Assembly: GCA_905250075.1 (NCBI GenBank)
Contig: CAJNOP010000001.1
Location: 4,126,514 to 4,190,513, forward strand
Source: Rotaria sp. Silwood1
Taxonomy: Eukaryota > Rotifera > Eurotatoria > Philodinida > Philodinidae
Direction of reading: 5' to 3'
Length of the DNA stretch: 64,000 nt
Each line of letters opens with the position of its first letter. Positions within the stretch are counted from its first letter, which is position 1. Of this stretch, positions 1 through 12,852 are shown piece by piece. Made by a program: the position numbers and the translations under genes. A model generated the notes under the pieces. That model ran no database searches. It was not told the origin of the DNA and worked only from the letters and a program-made list of their open reading frames with translations.

Positions 1-3000
1 GCATTGAATAAGATATTTTTAGTTTTTTATAAATATATATATATATATATACATAAATCAAATGAAACTCGATTTATCTTCATTTTCATCTTTTTGGTAA
101 TTGTAACATAGAAAAAAAATTAAAATTATTGAGATATAAATCTTTATAAAGAGTTACTATATGCTTTGATTAGACTAATAAAAATTTTACCTTAATTCTT
201 GTTCTCTTTCTTGACATTCACGTTTTTCTAATTCAAGTCGATCGGTTGTTGATAATTTTGAATAATCAGTTGATTTATTTGATGAGCTAATAATAGGTGC
301 TGTAGGATTTGGACTTGGAAATTTACCACGTATTGATGAAGCTGCTAGAATAAATAATTAAAAGTAAGAAAATAAAATAAATAAAATAAAAGATTTCTTA
401 CTTGAAGTATTATTTGTTGATTTTGGTTTTAAAACTCCATTGGATGATGCAATCAAAGGCCCAGTTGATCGTCCACTATCTCTTCTTACTTTTCCTGTTG
501 AAAGTGTATTAACAGATTGACTTTTTGGTAAAGTTGAAACTAATTCTTGATATTTTCTTGGATCAGAATGTTCATCACTTGTATGTTGTATTCGACCTAA
601 TTGACGTAATTCAGCTTCTTTAGCACGTATAGCTTCAATTTCACGTTGAATTATATTATTTGTATTTTGTGCTGATTGCATATTTTGATTTGATGATGAA
701 CGATGAATTAAATTATTTGTTGAACTTGTACGAATAATAGGTACACCACTATTATTAAAACGATTTAATTCTTGTGAAACAACATTAGAAATTTGTTTAC
801 GATCATCATTTGATGATGCTGCTGATGCATGAGAATCATAAGTAATATTTTGTATTGCTATTGTTGAACGACGTGGTGATGGTAATTCATTTGATGTATT
901 ATTTGTTTTTGATGTAAAAAAATCTAAATTTGATAAGAATGAACTACTTTTAACTGGTTGTTTTGTTGATGTTGATGAATCAGATTTGTTTGAATCATTA
1001 TTTGATATCATTATTAAAGATGATAAATCTTCAGTAAGACCACATTGTTTACGTTGTCGTCGTAATTCTTCTTCTTTTTCTTTTGTTTCACGAATTTCAC
1101 GAGCTATTAAAGATTCTGAATAGTAACCATTTGGTATTGAAACTGGTGATGTTGTTAAAGAATCAATTCCAGGACGAATTATTTCTTCCGTATTATTACG
1201 ACGTATATTACTGACATAATGTAGAGTTTGATGACCATGTTCAGGCTAAAATTATTATTCAATAAGTTTAAGACAATAGAATTCGGATTATGCATTTGGT
1301 TGGTATGATTAGATAAACCAAATACTACGATACCAAATGTTATCTTGATTATTTAATTGTGATTAAAGAGAAACATTCACGTGAATATGTTTACAATGAG
1401 AGATGTTCATCTCTGAACAAATACTTTACTCTTCTGCTATAGACTAGTGTTCCAAATGAGTTGATTGATAGAATATTCCACGATTTGATTAACTCTTTCT
1501 AGGAGCAAGTAATTGTTTTCATAAGTTGAAATACGACAACAATTAGTAGATCCAAAAAAAAATGATAATCAAATCATAAAAAATAATGTCTACCAACTGA
1601 TAGCAGTTGTCTAATGAAGCTTCATGTTATAAAATGTAAGTGTAATATATACTCTGACTAATTATTTTGTGTTATGCTACTATAAAAGGGTTAGTATTGG
1701 ATCTTTTATTATCAATCTTGAATACTAACCTGAGGATATTTATTATTCCACTTCAATAGACCAGACTTATTCTGTTCTTCTGTCATTTATTACTTTACAA
1801 AATCTCAAGCATCCATAGTGGATGAGTGTTGAACTAGAGAAAGATTTGATTGCTCTTCATATATATTTGATAAGTAATAACATCGTCTATTATTTAGCCA
1901 AAAGAGAAGAAAAATATTTTCTTTTCTAGTCACACGTATGAAATTCTCAATTTTTCATTTCTTTTTTCTTTTTTTTTTAATCAAGGATAGAAAATAAATA
2001 GATTAATATTAATATATTGTCAAAATGTAATCTCACATTGACATACTCAGTATTTTCATACGCGTACTTTTCCATTCCATCATTTTTCATACCTGTTTAT
2101 CTTCAATGACAACATCTTTTGTTCCAACAATATGATCTGTATATCTATTCATAGTTGAAAATTCTTGCTGTGACTGTCGTCGATTAGGTATTGGTGTTGT
2201 TTGTTGAGGATTGGTCGGCAAATTACGTTTTAAACTTCCGTAACTGATTGGTACTTTTTTATGGTGTTGCCTCGCTTCACTCAAATGTAATAAATGTTCA
2301 CTTGATTGTGTTAATGCTTTATTTGTATCAGAAATTTTTTGTTCAAACAATGCTTTTATATTTGATGTATTTATTTGTATGGAATTTCGGTCGTCAACTT
2401 TTTCGTTATAACGTGCATCAATGTGTTTTTTTATTTGTTCTTGTTCTGAATTATTATTTGATTTCACTGTATGATATGATTCACGTTCGTCTCGATCACT
2501 ATTTACTGACGGAATTGAAGAAAAACTTTGATCTTCAGAACGTGAAGGTGATGATGGTGGTGGTGGTCGATTTACAGTTGTAATGATTTTAGGTGTTTCT
2601 GGTTTTTTAATTGCTTGTGGTGGAGCCAAATGAACAGATGATGATAGAAGAGATGCAAATTCGTTTATACGAGCTCTATTTATTGGCTTAGCCGCTGGTG
2701 GTGGTTCAGTTTTGGGTATTGGATAATTTATTTCTGTTTCGTCGATTAATTCAGGTTTTTCAACTGTTTGAACTAGTTCAATTAGAACAGAATTTTGATT
2801 TGATGATGACACTGGAGGAATATCGTCTAAACAAAAATAGTCACTTATATAACATTAACTATTGTCTCAAGATGTATATAAAATTCATTTAAGTGTCTGT
2901 ACTCAATAAAAATGGATGAGACAATGGCACTATTAAGTTAACACGTACCAAATTGTCCATTAGTTAGGTCAGCGATCTTTGCAATAGACAAAGAATAAAA

Positions 3001-6000
3001 TAATGAACAATCTGTTGCGTTCTCATCATACACATACATAAGAGATTAAAATAGTAACAACGAAGATAAATTGTTCAATAAACAAAAGAAAAAGAATAAA
3101 TGAACTAGCTTGTCTTCCGAAAAGAATTGTACCACCTTCGGTCTAACCTCCTCTTCATTTTTATTCTTTCTATTTCGGAAGAAGAATGTCAATGCGAGGC
3201 CGAGAGATTAAATAAACATCGTACAACAATTAGAGTGTTATACATCGGATATAATAAAACAAAAAAAAGAAAATAACGAAATACAACAATCATTTTAAAA
3301 CAAAAGAAAGAAATCTCATTCTACTTTAAGTATTTATATATCCTCGAAACAAGGTATATAATGAAAAATGTAATGAAGAAAATATTCAACAGAGACAGAG
3401 AGAAAAAGATTTATAATCAATACCAAGCATTGATATATGTCACGAAATCTCTCAAGAGATGTAAATGGAGTTCAGTTGCAATTTATAATCAAAAAACGAA
3501 GGTTATTTTTCATTAGAAATAACGAGCTTTCAGCTAAATATTTACGAATCTCTATATATGGTAAATAAGATTTCTAACATGTATCTCGTTCATTTTCATT
3601 ACTAATCAGTCAAGATAGTTTCGTATCGAAAGATGAAATTCTTCGTTTTTAAAACATTTTTTTCTTTTTCTTTGTTGATTCTTCTTAGAATAATAATGGA
3701 ATCTGTTTTTTTAAACTTACCTTTGATTGATGTAGATGATGATGATGTTGATGATGAAGACTTTGATTGGTTTTGTATCGGTGATGATGAACGTAGCTTT
3801 TTTCTTTCAAATGAATCAGAACTTGAATTATTATTATTATTATTATTTTCATACGATGAAACAGATGATAAACTATCATCAAGTAAATTTTTCGTATTTT
3901 TTTCATTGTTATAAGTATTGGAATTTGATATTGGTACCAATGGAGTAGAAAATAAATCAAGTAAATCAACAGATTGTTCAGATTGTGATGGAAGAGGAGG
4001 AGATTTTGGTGGAATATCACGTAGAAGTATAAATGGTCCTTGAGCTTCTTCTTGATTCCATGATAATCGGGATGATGATGTTATTTCATCACGTTCTTGT
4101 ACTTGCTCTTGTTCTTGTTCTTCTTCTTCTTCTTCTTCTTCTTCTTCTTCTTCTTCTTGTTCTTGATCCTGTTCTTGATCCTGTTCTTGTTCATGTTCTG
4201 ATATAGATGGTGTAGAAATCGATGATGCTATTGATAATGAACATTCTTTGCGTTTCGAAGAATCTACATAAAATATTTATTTTCATAGGTTATATTTCAT
4301 CGAGTGCAAATACTTGGGACTCGAACTGAATAGACTACCAAAAAAGGGAAAAGTAATATAATCCTTCTTATCTTTTAATAGCTTAATTTAAATTTTAGTC
4401 GACCTCTGTTCACACGCTTTTCGTTTTTAAACAGATGTTTTACATCTCAGTTTATTTATTTAGTCATCATATTTGAATTTCGTAAAAAAAACGTAACATC
4501 AAGGCTTTCTTTTTCTCGATTTCTTCTCTTACCATAATTATTATTTCTTTGATAATCAATGGAATTTTTTCGTTGTTCTTCAGATTTTTCTCCATAACTA
4601 TTGCTTGTTGATGATGTTGATTTATCTTTAGGTACAAGTGTTAAAACTCCATCGACTATTTCCAATATACATTCTTGTTCATCCATTTGTATAATTTCAA
4701 TATTTGTATTAATATTTTTATTTAATAAATCTTGAATAGGAATTAAAGATGATTGATGATGAATTAAATAGAAACTGTTTGTGTTTTTACTTGTTGTTGA
4801 TGATGATGCATCTAAAAGAGAATTATCATTATTTGAATAAGTCAATATATATATTCTGAAGAAAACGTGTATGAGTGAGTATGCATGATTCAATACACAA
4901 CTCAAAGGAAGAAGAAGATGAAGAATAAAAAAAACAAAAATTTGTAGATGAAATACGAGTATGTCGCAATGGCATCATTCATTTCAAAGAGTTCAACAAG
5001 TTGCTGTCAGTTGGATGCATATGAAAACATATCGATAAGTTTGGATTTACGTATAATGTTAAAGATTAAAAAAAATGAATAGACAGATGTTTCAGACAAA
5101 ATATATACCAATAGTGATTACTCACTCTCATAGGAATGAAAGGAAAAGAAAAATACTCTCCCATGTTTTTTTTGCTTACAGGTTATTTTCTTGTGGATTG
5201 AAATGTAGGTAGATTAGGCTTTACCATATATAGATCTATTTATATAATCACAAAAGAAAAGAAATTAGATGCACCCTTGGTTTTTTTTTACCTGAAAAAT
5301 ATATGCAAACAACAACATCAAGCTTACGTCGATTGTTTTGTCTTTCTCTCTCTCTCTCTTCTTTTTTTTTCTCTCTCCTTTTTTTTTTTCATCGAAAAAA
5401 GGAGAGCGAGTGGGATCACGACTGACGACTAACGGTGTAAGAGGACGGCCGTCGTCATGGTCGTTTGCATTTTACCTGCCGACAAGAAAAAGAAAAGAAA
5501 CTTCTGTTGCTGCCAATACTACGCACAAAGATTCTTTTTTCTATTATAATACCTTTATCATATGTGTTGTTTGGTTTTAACATTGGTGACAATATTGATT
5601 TATCAGTTTTCATCGAACCATGATTCTGATTCGACTGTAGGAAGTCATAAGAGAGTGTTTCACCATTCTTATTTTCATTTTTATTACAACTATAATAAAA
5701 AAAAAAGAAAAAAGAAGCACGAAAGATTAGTTAATCTATGCATAAATCATAAACTAAAATGAATGTGAATCAGTTTGCTAAGTGAGTCACAGATTTCTTC
5801 TCTCAATTGAATATATTCGAAAAAAATGAGGAATTTTTTACGTACTCTACAGAATTCTTGTGTAACAACATTGTAGCTGCTGTTTGAACACGTGTTGTTG
5901 AGTTCATGTTTGCGTTTAGACAGGTAGAAGTTATATTCGTTCCATCAACTAGAACGATAGTAACCGATGAATTCAGTTTTTCTTTTTTTTTTTTTTTTTC

Positions 6001-9000
6001 TTCTTTCATACATTTTATACTATGCAAAATTGAATCAAGCAAATAGAGAAAGAGAGTATATATTACATCTGAGTATGCCCTACCCATTATAAAGTAATCA
6101 CTGTCTTATAGTACCTATTTGTAAAAAAATGAAAATTTATTATTTTATTTATTCTTACCATGATTATTTAAGGAAAATGGCTTAATAAAATTTCTTGAAT
6201 TATTATTGACTGTTGATGATGAATGTATCCAATTTTTACGTTGTTTACAACGAACTTTTGTTATTGAAATTGCTTCTTGACGTAATGTTGAACTTGTATT
6301 ATTATGATCATCATTAGTACAACTATTTTGTGCTGTATCTAATGAATATCTATATAAATAAAACAATTTATTGAAGAGATAAATATTTGATAGAAAATAG
6401 ATATCAAAAGATTATTAATATGTCTTTTGAATAGAAGTAATGTTTTTTGATTATTTTTTAAAACAAAATTAATCTTATGCTTAGAATTCAATTTAGCTAG
6501 TTAAGATAAATATATTATTCTTATTATGTCTAGAATGAATAGCATGCGACTTATCAAGGTCAAGTGAAAAATATTCACTAGGGAAATATTTATTTTGAGC
6601 TATTCCATGTGAGTCTTGACCTACTACCATAATGAAAAAGTGTTCAATCAAGTTTTGAGATGTGTGAAAAATTGATTCAATGTCGTAGAACATGTTATTC
6701 TTGATATAGTAATACATTTTTAGCCTCAGTGGAGATCTCTTTCTCAAGATATTAGAATAATCTGAATAAAGTTTTTGTTCATTAGAATTTTCTATGAATA
6801 TGCTAAGACGTCAATAGAAAAATCCTTTTTCCAAAAGAATTTTCTTCAAAGAAGAAGATGGAATATCGCTTAAACTTTGTTGTCAAATATTGATGACTTT
6901 TGAATTGTATGACGATTCAAACAAAGGTTTGAGACCTCTAACTGAGTTGAATCAGTTGTGATGTACATGAGGTGTCTCTTAAATACAAACATGTCTATAC
7001 AGTTTCACTTACGCTCAAGGAAGAATTGGAAAATGAACTGATTCTTTGACTTAATTCACTATATATGTCTTCTCCATTTACATTTCAATTTTGATTAACA
7101 AACGAAACGAGACCTTGATGTTAAATGTCCATGAACTATTAAGAGTATATATAAAAAAAAACGCGAGAAATGCCAATGTATCTTCTACAATAGAAGGTTA
7201 AGCATTTCAACAAAGTGAATAAAACAAAAAGGTACTGCCATAGTTCATTTCTTTTACTACTGACCTAGCGTGTATGTGTGTTTTCTTGTCTGAGGAAAAA
7301 AAAAGCATGAAACGGTCAATTTCTATCGACGACATCATACAGTTAGTCATCATGCTATTCTTTGCTCGTTTCTTTTTAAATATGTGGTGGATAGAAATAA
7401 CTTGATTGAACTATTTTACGTTTGTTAACGCCTTTACACAGTATGTTGAAAAAAAAAGGTGGAAAGAGGAAGAAATTCTATTCTGCTTATTACATCACTC
7501 TTAACTGGGACTATACTAGTATTAATAGCTATTATTAAAACGAATACATCCTTTTGTGGGTTGCTTTCAATGTACATATACGAAAACGAAACGAAAGAAC
7601 GATGAAAAATTATATGTCACGATTTGCAAAAAAGCGATTACAGAAGACCATGAATTTCGAAACCAACTGAATGAATATATATATTAAACACTCATCTTCG
7701 ATTTCAAATAGATTAAAACTTTATATTTTTAATGTATAAAAATTATTTATATCATAAAAAATTAATTGATAGTCGAGATTTCTTTTTGTTCATATAGCAA
7801 CATCAGACATAAATGTTCATAAAAGAGAATAACGGTTTTTATAACCTTGATCACTCAAGATTATTATTCAAATAAAAATATTTTTCTTACTATTAAAAAA
7901 TAAATGTGTATTTAGATATAAAATAATCAAGAGAATATATAGAAGCAAATTTCCCATGTGTTTTAAATCATAAGATTTTTTTTTTAATAATATTGATTTT
8001 CGAGATATGCTTAGCAAAAAGACAAAAAAAAAACAAACTAACCTTAAATCATCTGAATATTGAGACTCATCAGAAAGAATTCCACCATGTTGTCCATTAT
8101 CAACTAATTTAGTTGATTCAAAATGTTCATCATCATGATCATATCCTTCTTCTTCTTCTTCTTCTATTTCAATTTCATTTTCACTATTCATCATTGTTAA
8201 CTGATCAACTGTTTTTTGTTGATATACTATAAAATAATCATCCTCATCCTCATCCTCATCATCATCATCATCATCATCTTCTTCTTGTTCATTTGTTCTC
8301 TTTTTCCCGTGTTTATTTTGTTGTTCACCGGTAAAAGTCATAGGACAATGATCGTCTTGCATAGACGATGTCATCGATGAATTTAACGAGACATTGTCTG
8401 CATGTGACCTTATCTTATTATTTTGTTCAGAATAATAATCAACATTATCATAAAGGGATAAAGTTTGTTCATCATCATCATCATCATTTTCGTCTTCTTT
8501 TATAACTGTACATTTTGTTGCATAAACTAAACCACTAAATTCACAATTAGATGGAGTTAAATTAAGATTTGTTGGCATAATATTTTCATCTTCATTTTTG
8601 ACATTTAAGTTTCTAATAGAAAAAAAAAAAGGTTACATAAAAATGATCTATCAATAAATACATATATATTGTTTCTTTACTGACAAAGTATCAAATTTTC
8701 TTTTATGAAATAAAGCGTGACAATGATAGTCCGATTTTGAAAGATAGAATGAAATCTATTCAAAGATCTGGAATGTATTGATTCGAAAAAAGAATAATCA
8801 ACATGATGATAATAAACGATTCAAAAACAAAAAAGTACTAATCCAAGTCACTCTACTGTGTTAAGACATTATTAATGACTCGATTAAAACTTCTATTTGA
8901 TATTTACATAAATCTCATCTAAAAAAAAAAACAAACGAGTAATTGATTCACATGATGTTTTGTCGCGATAAAACTTAATTTATATATAGACAAGAACTTA

Positions 9001-10932
9001 TCTGTAATAGTATTTTAAATTCAACTATTTCATCATTCAAATTCTCTCTCTACGAATATTAGGCTATTTGAATAATATTGAATATTCTATCTAAGCGATT
9101 TCGTTAGAAAGAAGTCTTTTTCTTTAGACTTGCATCACTGGCAAAGCTACTGATATAAAATTTATATTTTAAGGCCGCCCCCTCCTCAAAAATCGATTTC
9201 AGCCCAGGAACGTTCAAATGGCGTGAAATTTTCAAGATATGTTGGAGCTGTAATGGTTAAACTATGCTCGATAATATGACGTTTGAGGAAGATATTGACT
9301 AAACACAAGGGTCAAAAGTAGCTCATTTGGCAAACCAAATTTCTCTGTTCAGATTCATTATAGAGATTTATTTTTTTTTGTTTGAAGAGCATGTAAGGAT
9401 GCAGTGCAGTACAGAGCCTTCTTTTAAAATTTCTTACTTTTTAAGAGAAGAAAAGGAATCAAAAGTTCAATGACTCAAAAATTTTCTAAAAATGGCTTTC
9501 TATTGACATAAGTGTTTGTATTTATAGTAAAAACAAAGCTTAATGAAAAAAGACTCTGTACTCCACTGCATCTGGACATGCTATTTCAAGGAAAAAAAAT
9601 TTAAATACATTACATGAGCCGGGGCAGAGACATTTGTGTTGTGCGTTGGAGATATCATGACCTGAGAAAAAAAGGAAAAAGATTTTCAGTATTTTTCCAA
9701 AAACACCTTGTTTTTCGAGTAGGGGATGAAGGAAATCTAAAAAAATTTTGAAAAAAACAAAGTACTGGGTAAAAATTTTTGCCGTTCATGAGAGATTAAA
9801 TCACGGGCTATCTTTCTCTATATTTATCTCAATTTTGATGATTCTAACGAAAAGTATCTTTTTTTTGAGTGAATCTTAACTAATTTTGTCAAAAAAAAAT
9901 CAGTTTACGATACAATTAGTAAAAGCTCTAAAAACTATTATTGTTCAATGTTAAATACTTAAGAATCATATACCTTTCATATATCAATCGAAAGTTAATA
10001 TTAATTTATAAGATATGTTTTTTAAATCTTTAATTTAACTTACTGTATATCAGAAGTGATATTATTTTGTTGGACATCGAATGTTATTGATTCTGAAATG
10101 TCATCTATATCTGAACGAAAACTAGTCATATCTGAATAAACACTTGTATCTTGTTCAATAGCATTTAATTCCATTGGTAAATGTGATGTAATTGTTGTCA
10201 AAGATGAAATATCATCTAATTTATTTATATCTTCAGGATATAAATAAGTATTATCATAATCGAAACTATTTGTTTGTTCTTCTGAAAAACTTGTTATTGC
10301 TGTTATAGCCATTGTTGAATGATTTGAAAGAGAATATTTTTGTATTCTCTTTGATAATAAAGAACAATTCGTATTGAATTGATTATGACTTATAGTAGAA
10401 ACAAAATGATTTGTTGAAAAATTGTCAGATTTATTAATAAAATCATTATTATTTATTGAATTTGATATTTTATTAGTAAAAAATGTTTTTTCAAGAACAG
10501 ATTGTAAAGTTTCAATTGATGATGGAGAATCTTAAGATAATGTAAATAAAACGAGAAAATTAAATATTAATCTATTTTGTTTTACCTTTATCATCTAATA
10601 ATTCATTATCTTGAAACAGTTTTATCCGTTCTTGATTATTATATAAGGGATATGTTGGTTGTTCTAGTAAAAACTTCATATCCTTTACTTTTGAATAACA
10701 AACTAATAATGATAATAGTAATGTATGATATTTTTCTCTATCATTATCATTGGGACATGTCTAGTGGCCAATTAAAATATTGGACTGTTTGGTCAGATCT
10801 ATAGGTTGTCACGTTAAGATATCTATCTAAATGTTTCTCTCGCATACAATCATCACGAATACTTCTTTTCGGGGTTATTACAAATTGACACGATTGAACG
10901 TATAATTTATCACGCATACGAATTTTACACAT
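1..10932 (-). CDS. Large low-complexity protein with AKAP2/MISP-like C-terminal region (3' end off window)
   Basis: I see a multi-exon minus-strand gene whose exons join in frame: 10932-10813, 10760-10586, 10530-10044, 8612-8043, 6349-6159, one ending at 5846, 4855-4533, 4263-3721, 2826-2093, 1245-402 and 344-191. An intron then runs off the left edge. The protein is mostly Ser/Asn/Asp/Glu-rich, with long acidic runs near 8135-8290 and a Glu run near 4110-4165. The recognisable part is C-terminal: three stretches of the form (I/L)xREIxxxxxxExELR, e.g. IAREIRETKEKEEELRRQRK and IQREIEAIRAKEAELRQLGR, then LELEKRECQEREQELR. This resembles the C-terminal domain of AKAP2/PALM2-AKAP2 and MISP, actin- or PKA-anchoring scaffolds. 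The first exon and start (ATG at 10932) are uncertain, and so is the acceptor of the exon ending at 5846 (candidates near 6064 and 6104). Two adjacent genes rather than one cannot be excluded. The N-terminal half matches nothing I recognise. Confidence 0.55.
9380..9591. repeat. Imperfect foldback repeat in an intron
   Basis: Two arms of about 46 nt (9380-9428 and 9543-9590) are reverse complements with a few mismatches; the shared core reads AGCATG...GATGCAGTG.AGTACAGAG. A spacer of about 115 nt separates them. It lies in the 1.4 kb intron between the exons at 8612 and 10044 and looks like a small non-autonomous transposon remnant or hairpin. No target duplication was identified. Confidence 0.5.
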
Positions 10933-12360
10933 ATATAACAACTAATTTTTTCTTGAGTCATTATTGAACGATAGATGATATGAAATAACATATCAACAAC
11001 TTATCTACGTGAGCAAAAGAAATAAAATACAAATGAATTAAAGATAAATTCAATATGAAGTATTATCAATTTAATTTACGAATAAAAAGATTATAAAATT
11101 AATCTATTAAGATAAAAGATTCAATGACTTGATATTTTCGATCGAACAAATTTGACAAGATACTAGACATCACTCTTCTTGGACATGGTTTTTTTTTTGT
11201 TTCTGTATTCAATGGTAATTTTTAATATGCGGACACATTTCTTATCTTCACACGTATAAAACATGCAATCTAAAATGTATAAAACAAAAAATGCCAATAG
11301 TATTTTTTTTTATTTTCAATGTTATATCCATTACAAAATGAACTTGATAATTTCTTCAATCTGATTGTCAAAATATTGTTCTGGACAAAATTAGCCACTT
11401 CTCATCATGTGTTACTATTCTTTATAATATTGAGCTGAGATTTTGAATACATGTCTACAACAATGAACCCTGATTGCACGAATCAACTGATTCTTCATGA
11501 GTTTACATTTACTAGAGCTACAATTCAGACATAACCTTCCTATTGTGATCTTTGTATTTCAACCATATTGACACATATATGTATTTTTGCCCAATGCCTC
11601 ATTCGACATTCCACTATTATAGCTATTTCTAGTCGGAATTTGATTAGAAATCACTTTAAAATAAATGATATATTGTCTTCTCACTGGGAATGTATGCTGA
11701 AGAGCAAATGGTAGTTTTTAGTAAGATGGATTCTTTTAGTAATGACTTTAGGAAGCTCCTATGGGACGACAAGTTTGTGCTGAAAATTTTAGCGCTGCAG
11801 AATTGACAGAACTCGAGTTAGCGCTACGACATAGGTTCACTATCTCAGAACGTGCTAATTATTCATATCTTGTCTATGTGTTACAGACTTTGGTAATAAT
11901 AAAGTAGATATAGAAGATTACCTGTATTGCTAGATAAAAACAGTATTAGTTTGTACAATAGGAAAATGATAAACAAAAACTTTTTGAATACATCATTTCC
12001 TTGAATAGATGTTTCACAAAAGGAAGAACATGCTCGAATCAAAGGAGGGGGCGCGTATCGGTGCTTGCGATCCGCATGGATCTGTCCAAAATATTAGTTC
12101 AATATCATAAACAACAGTAGCACTTCATAGAGAGTGGCTACTATTGTCCAGGACTGTATTTCATCGATTGATAAATTTATATCATTAATCGAAGTTATTA
12201 TATTCGTTTAATATTTACGAAGTATGCATAGAAAATATTTCTATTAGAATGTTATTCATTTTTTAAAAGATAAAATTCTTTTATGAATCGTATCTATATT
12301 ATAAATATGCATGAAACCCAGTAAAAAGAATAATTTTATACGTAAAAAAGAAAACAAATC
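10933..12360. other. Intergenic stretch, no gene seen
   Basis: A/T-rich spacer between the minus-strand large gene and the first small membrane-protein gene. It may include the promoter or an unseen 5' exon of the large gene. A short, relatively GC-rich patch near 12040-12090 has no open frame that I can support. Confidence 0.5.
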
Positions 12361-12852
12361 ATGAAAAATATTCGTTGCATACTTATTTCTTTACATGTTT
12401 TACTTACAATTTTTTTAATATATAATCTTCATCCTCATTTATCTCTTGTTGAAAATTCATTCAAACATGATAAACAAGTTTCATCAATTATTCATTATAT
12501 TACGGGTTTGTTCTATATATCACTTTATCATTCATCATGCATTATTGCTATATGGTATAGTGATTGTCACAGTGCTGGAATAATACGTGCAACAGGAATA
12601 TTGTTAATTGGAGAATTTTTACAAATGATTTCAACAGCTATTCAACATATAGTTGAAACATATCATACGATAGCTGGAGAACTATTTTTTAATATTATTA
12701 CTTTATTAATATTTGTAACAGCTATAATAATTACTTTTATGCTAGCCAAAAAAATTTCTCAACATGAACAAGATTTAATGCAAGCAGAATTGTTAACAAC
12801 AACTTTTAGTGAAATATCAATGAACAATGGAGGAGATTTTTCACTTGTTTAA
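12361..12852 (+). CDS. Small four-helix membrane protein, single exon (copy 1)
   Basis: An uninterrupted 163-codon frame with an ATG start and no splice sites needed. Four hydrophobic segments are visible: about residues 5-22 (could be a signal anchor), 45-65, 77-97 and 105-128. A short polar tail follows, ending LTTTFSEISMNNGGDFSLV. Codon use matches neighbouring genes. I recognise no family. It resembles the next plus-strand gene at 15339 in length, spacing of helices and the region around the third and fourth helices, where IIRATGILLIGEFL aligns with IIQVSAYLLIAKLI. The two are therefore probably tandem diverged paralogues. A role as a small tetraspan plasma-membrane protein is inference only. 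Confidence 0.7.
   Translation: MKNIRCILISLHVLLTIFLIYNLHPHLSLVENSFKHDKQVSSIIHYITGLFYISLYHSSCIIAIWYSDCHSAGIIRATGILLIGEFLQMISTAIQHIVETYHTIAGELFFNIITLLIFVTAIIITFMLAKKISQHEQDLMQAELLTTTFSEISMNNGGDFSLV

Noticed and set aside
3633..3914. Plus-strand open frame of 93 codons
   Set aside because: It is the antisense shadow of the minus-strand exon 4263-3721, whose repeated Ser/Asn/Glu codons keep the opposite strand open.
4110..4165. Trinucleotide (CTT)n array as a microsatellite
   Set aside because: It is in frame within a coding exon and encodes a Glu run, so it was kept as part of the gene rather than as a separate repeat.
5338..5580. Plus-strand frame of 80 codons rich in Ser/Phe
   Set aside because: It arises from CT- and T-rich low-complexity DNA within an intron of the minus-strand gene.
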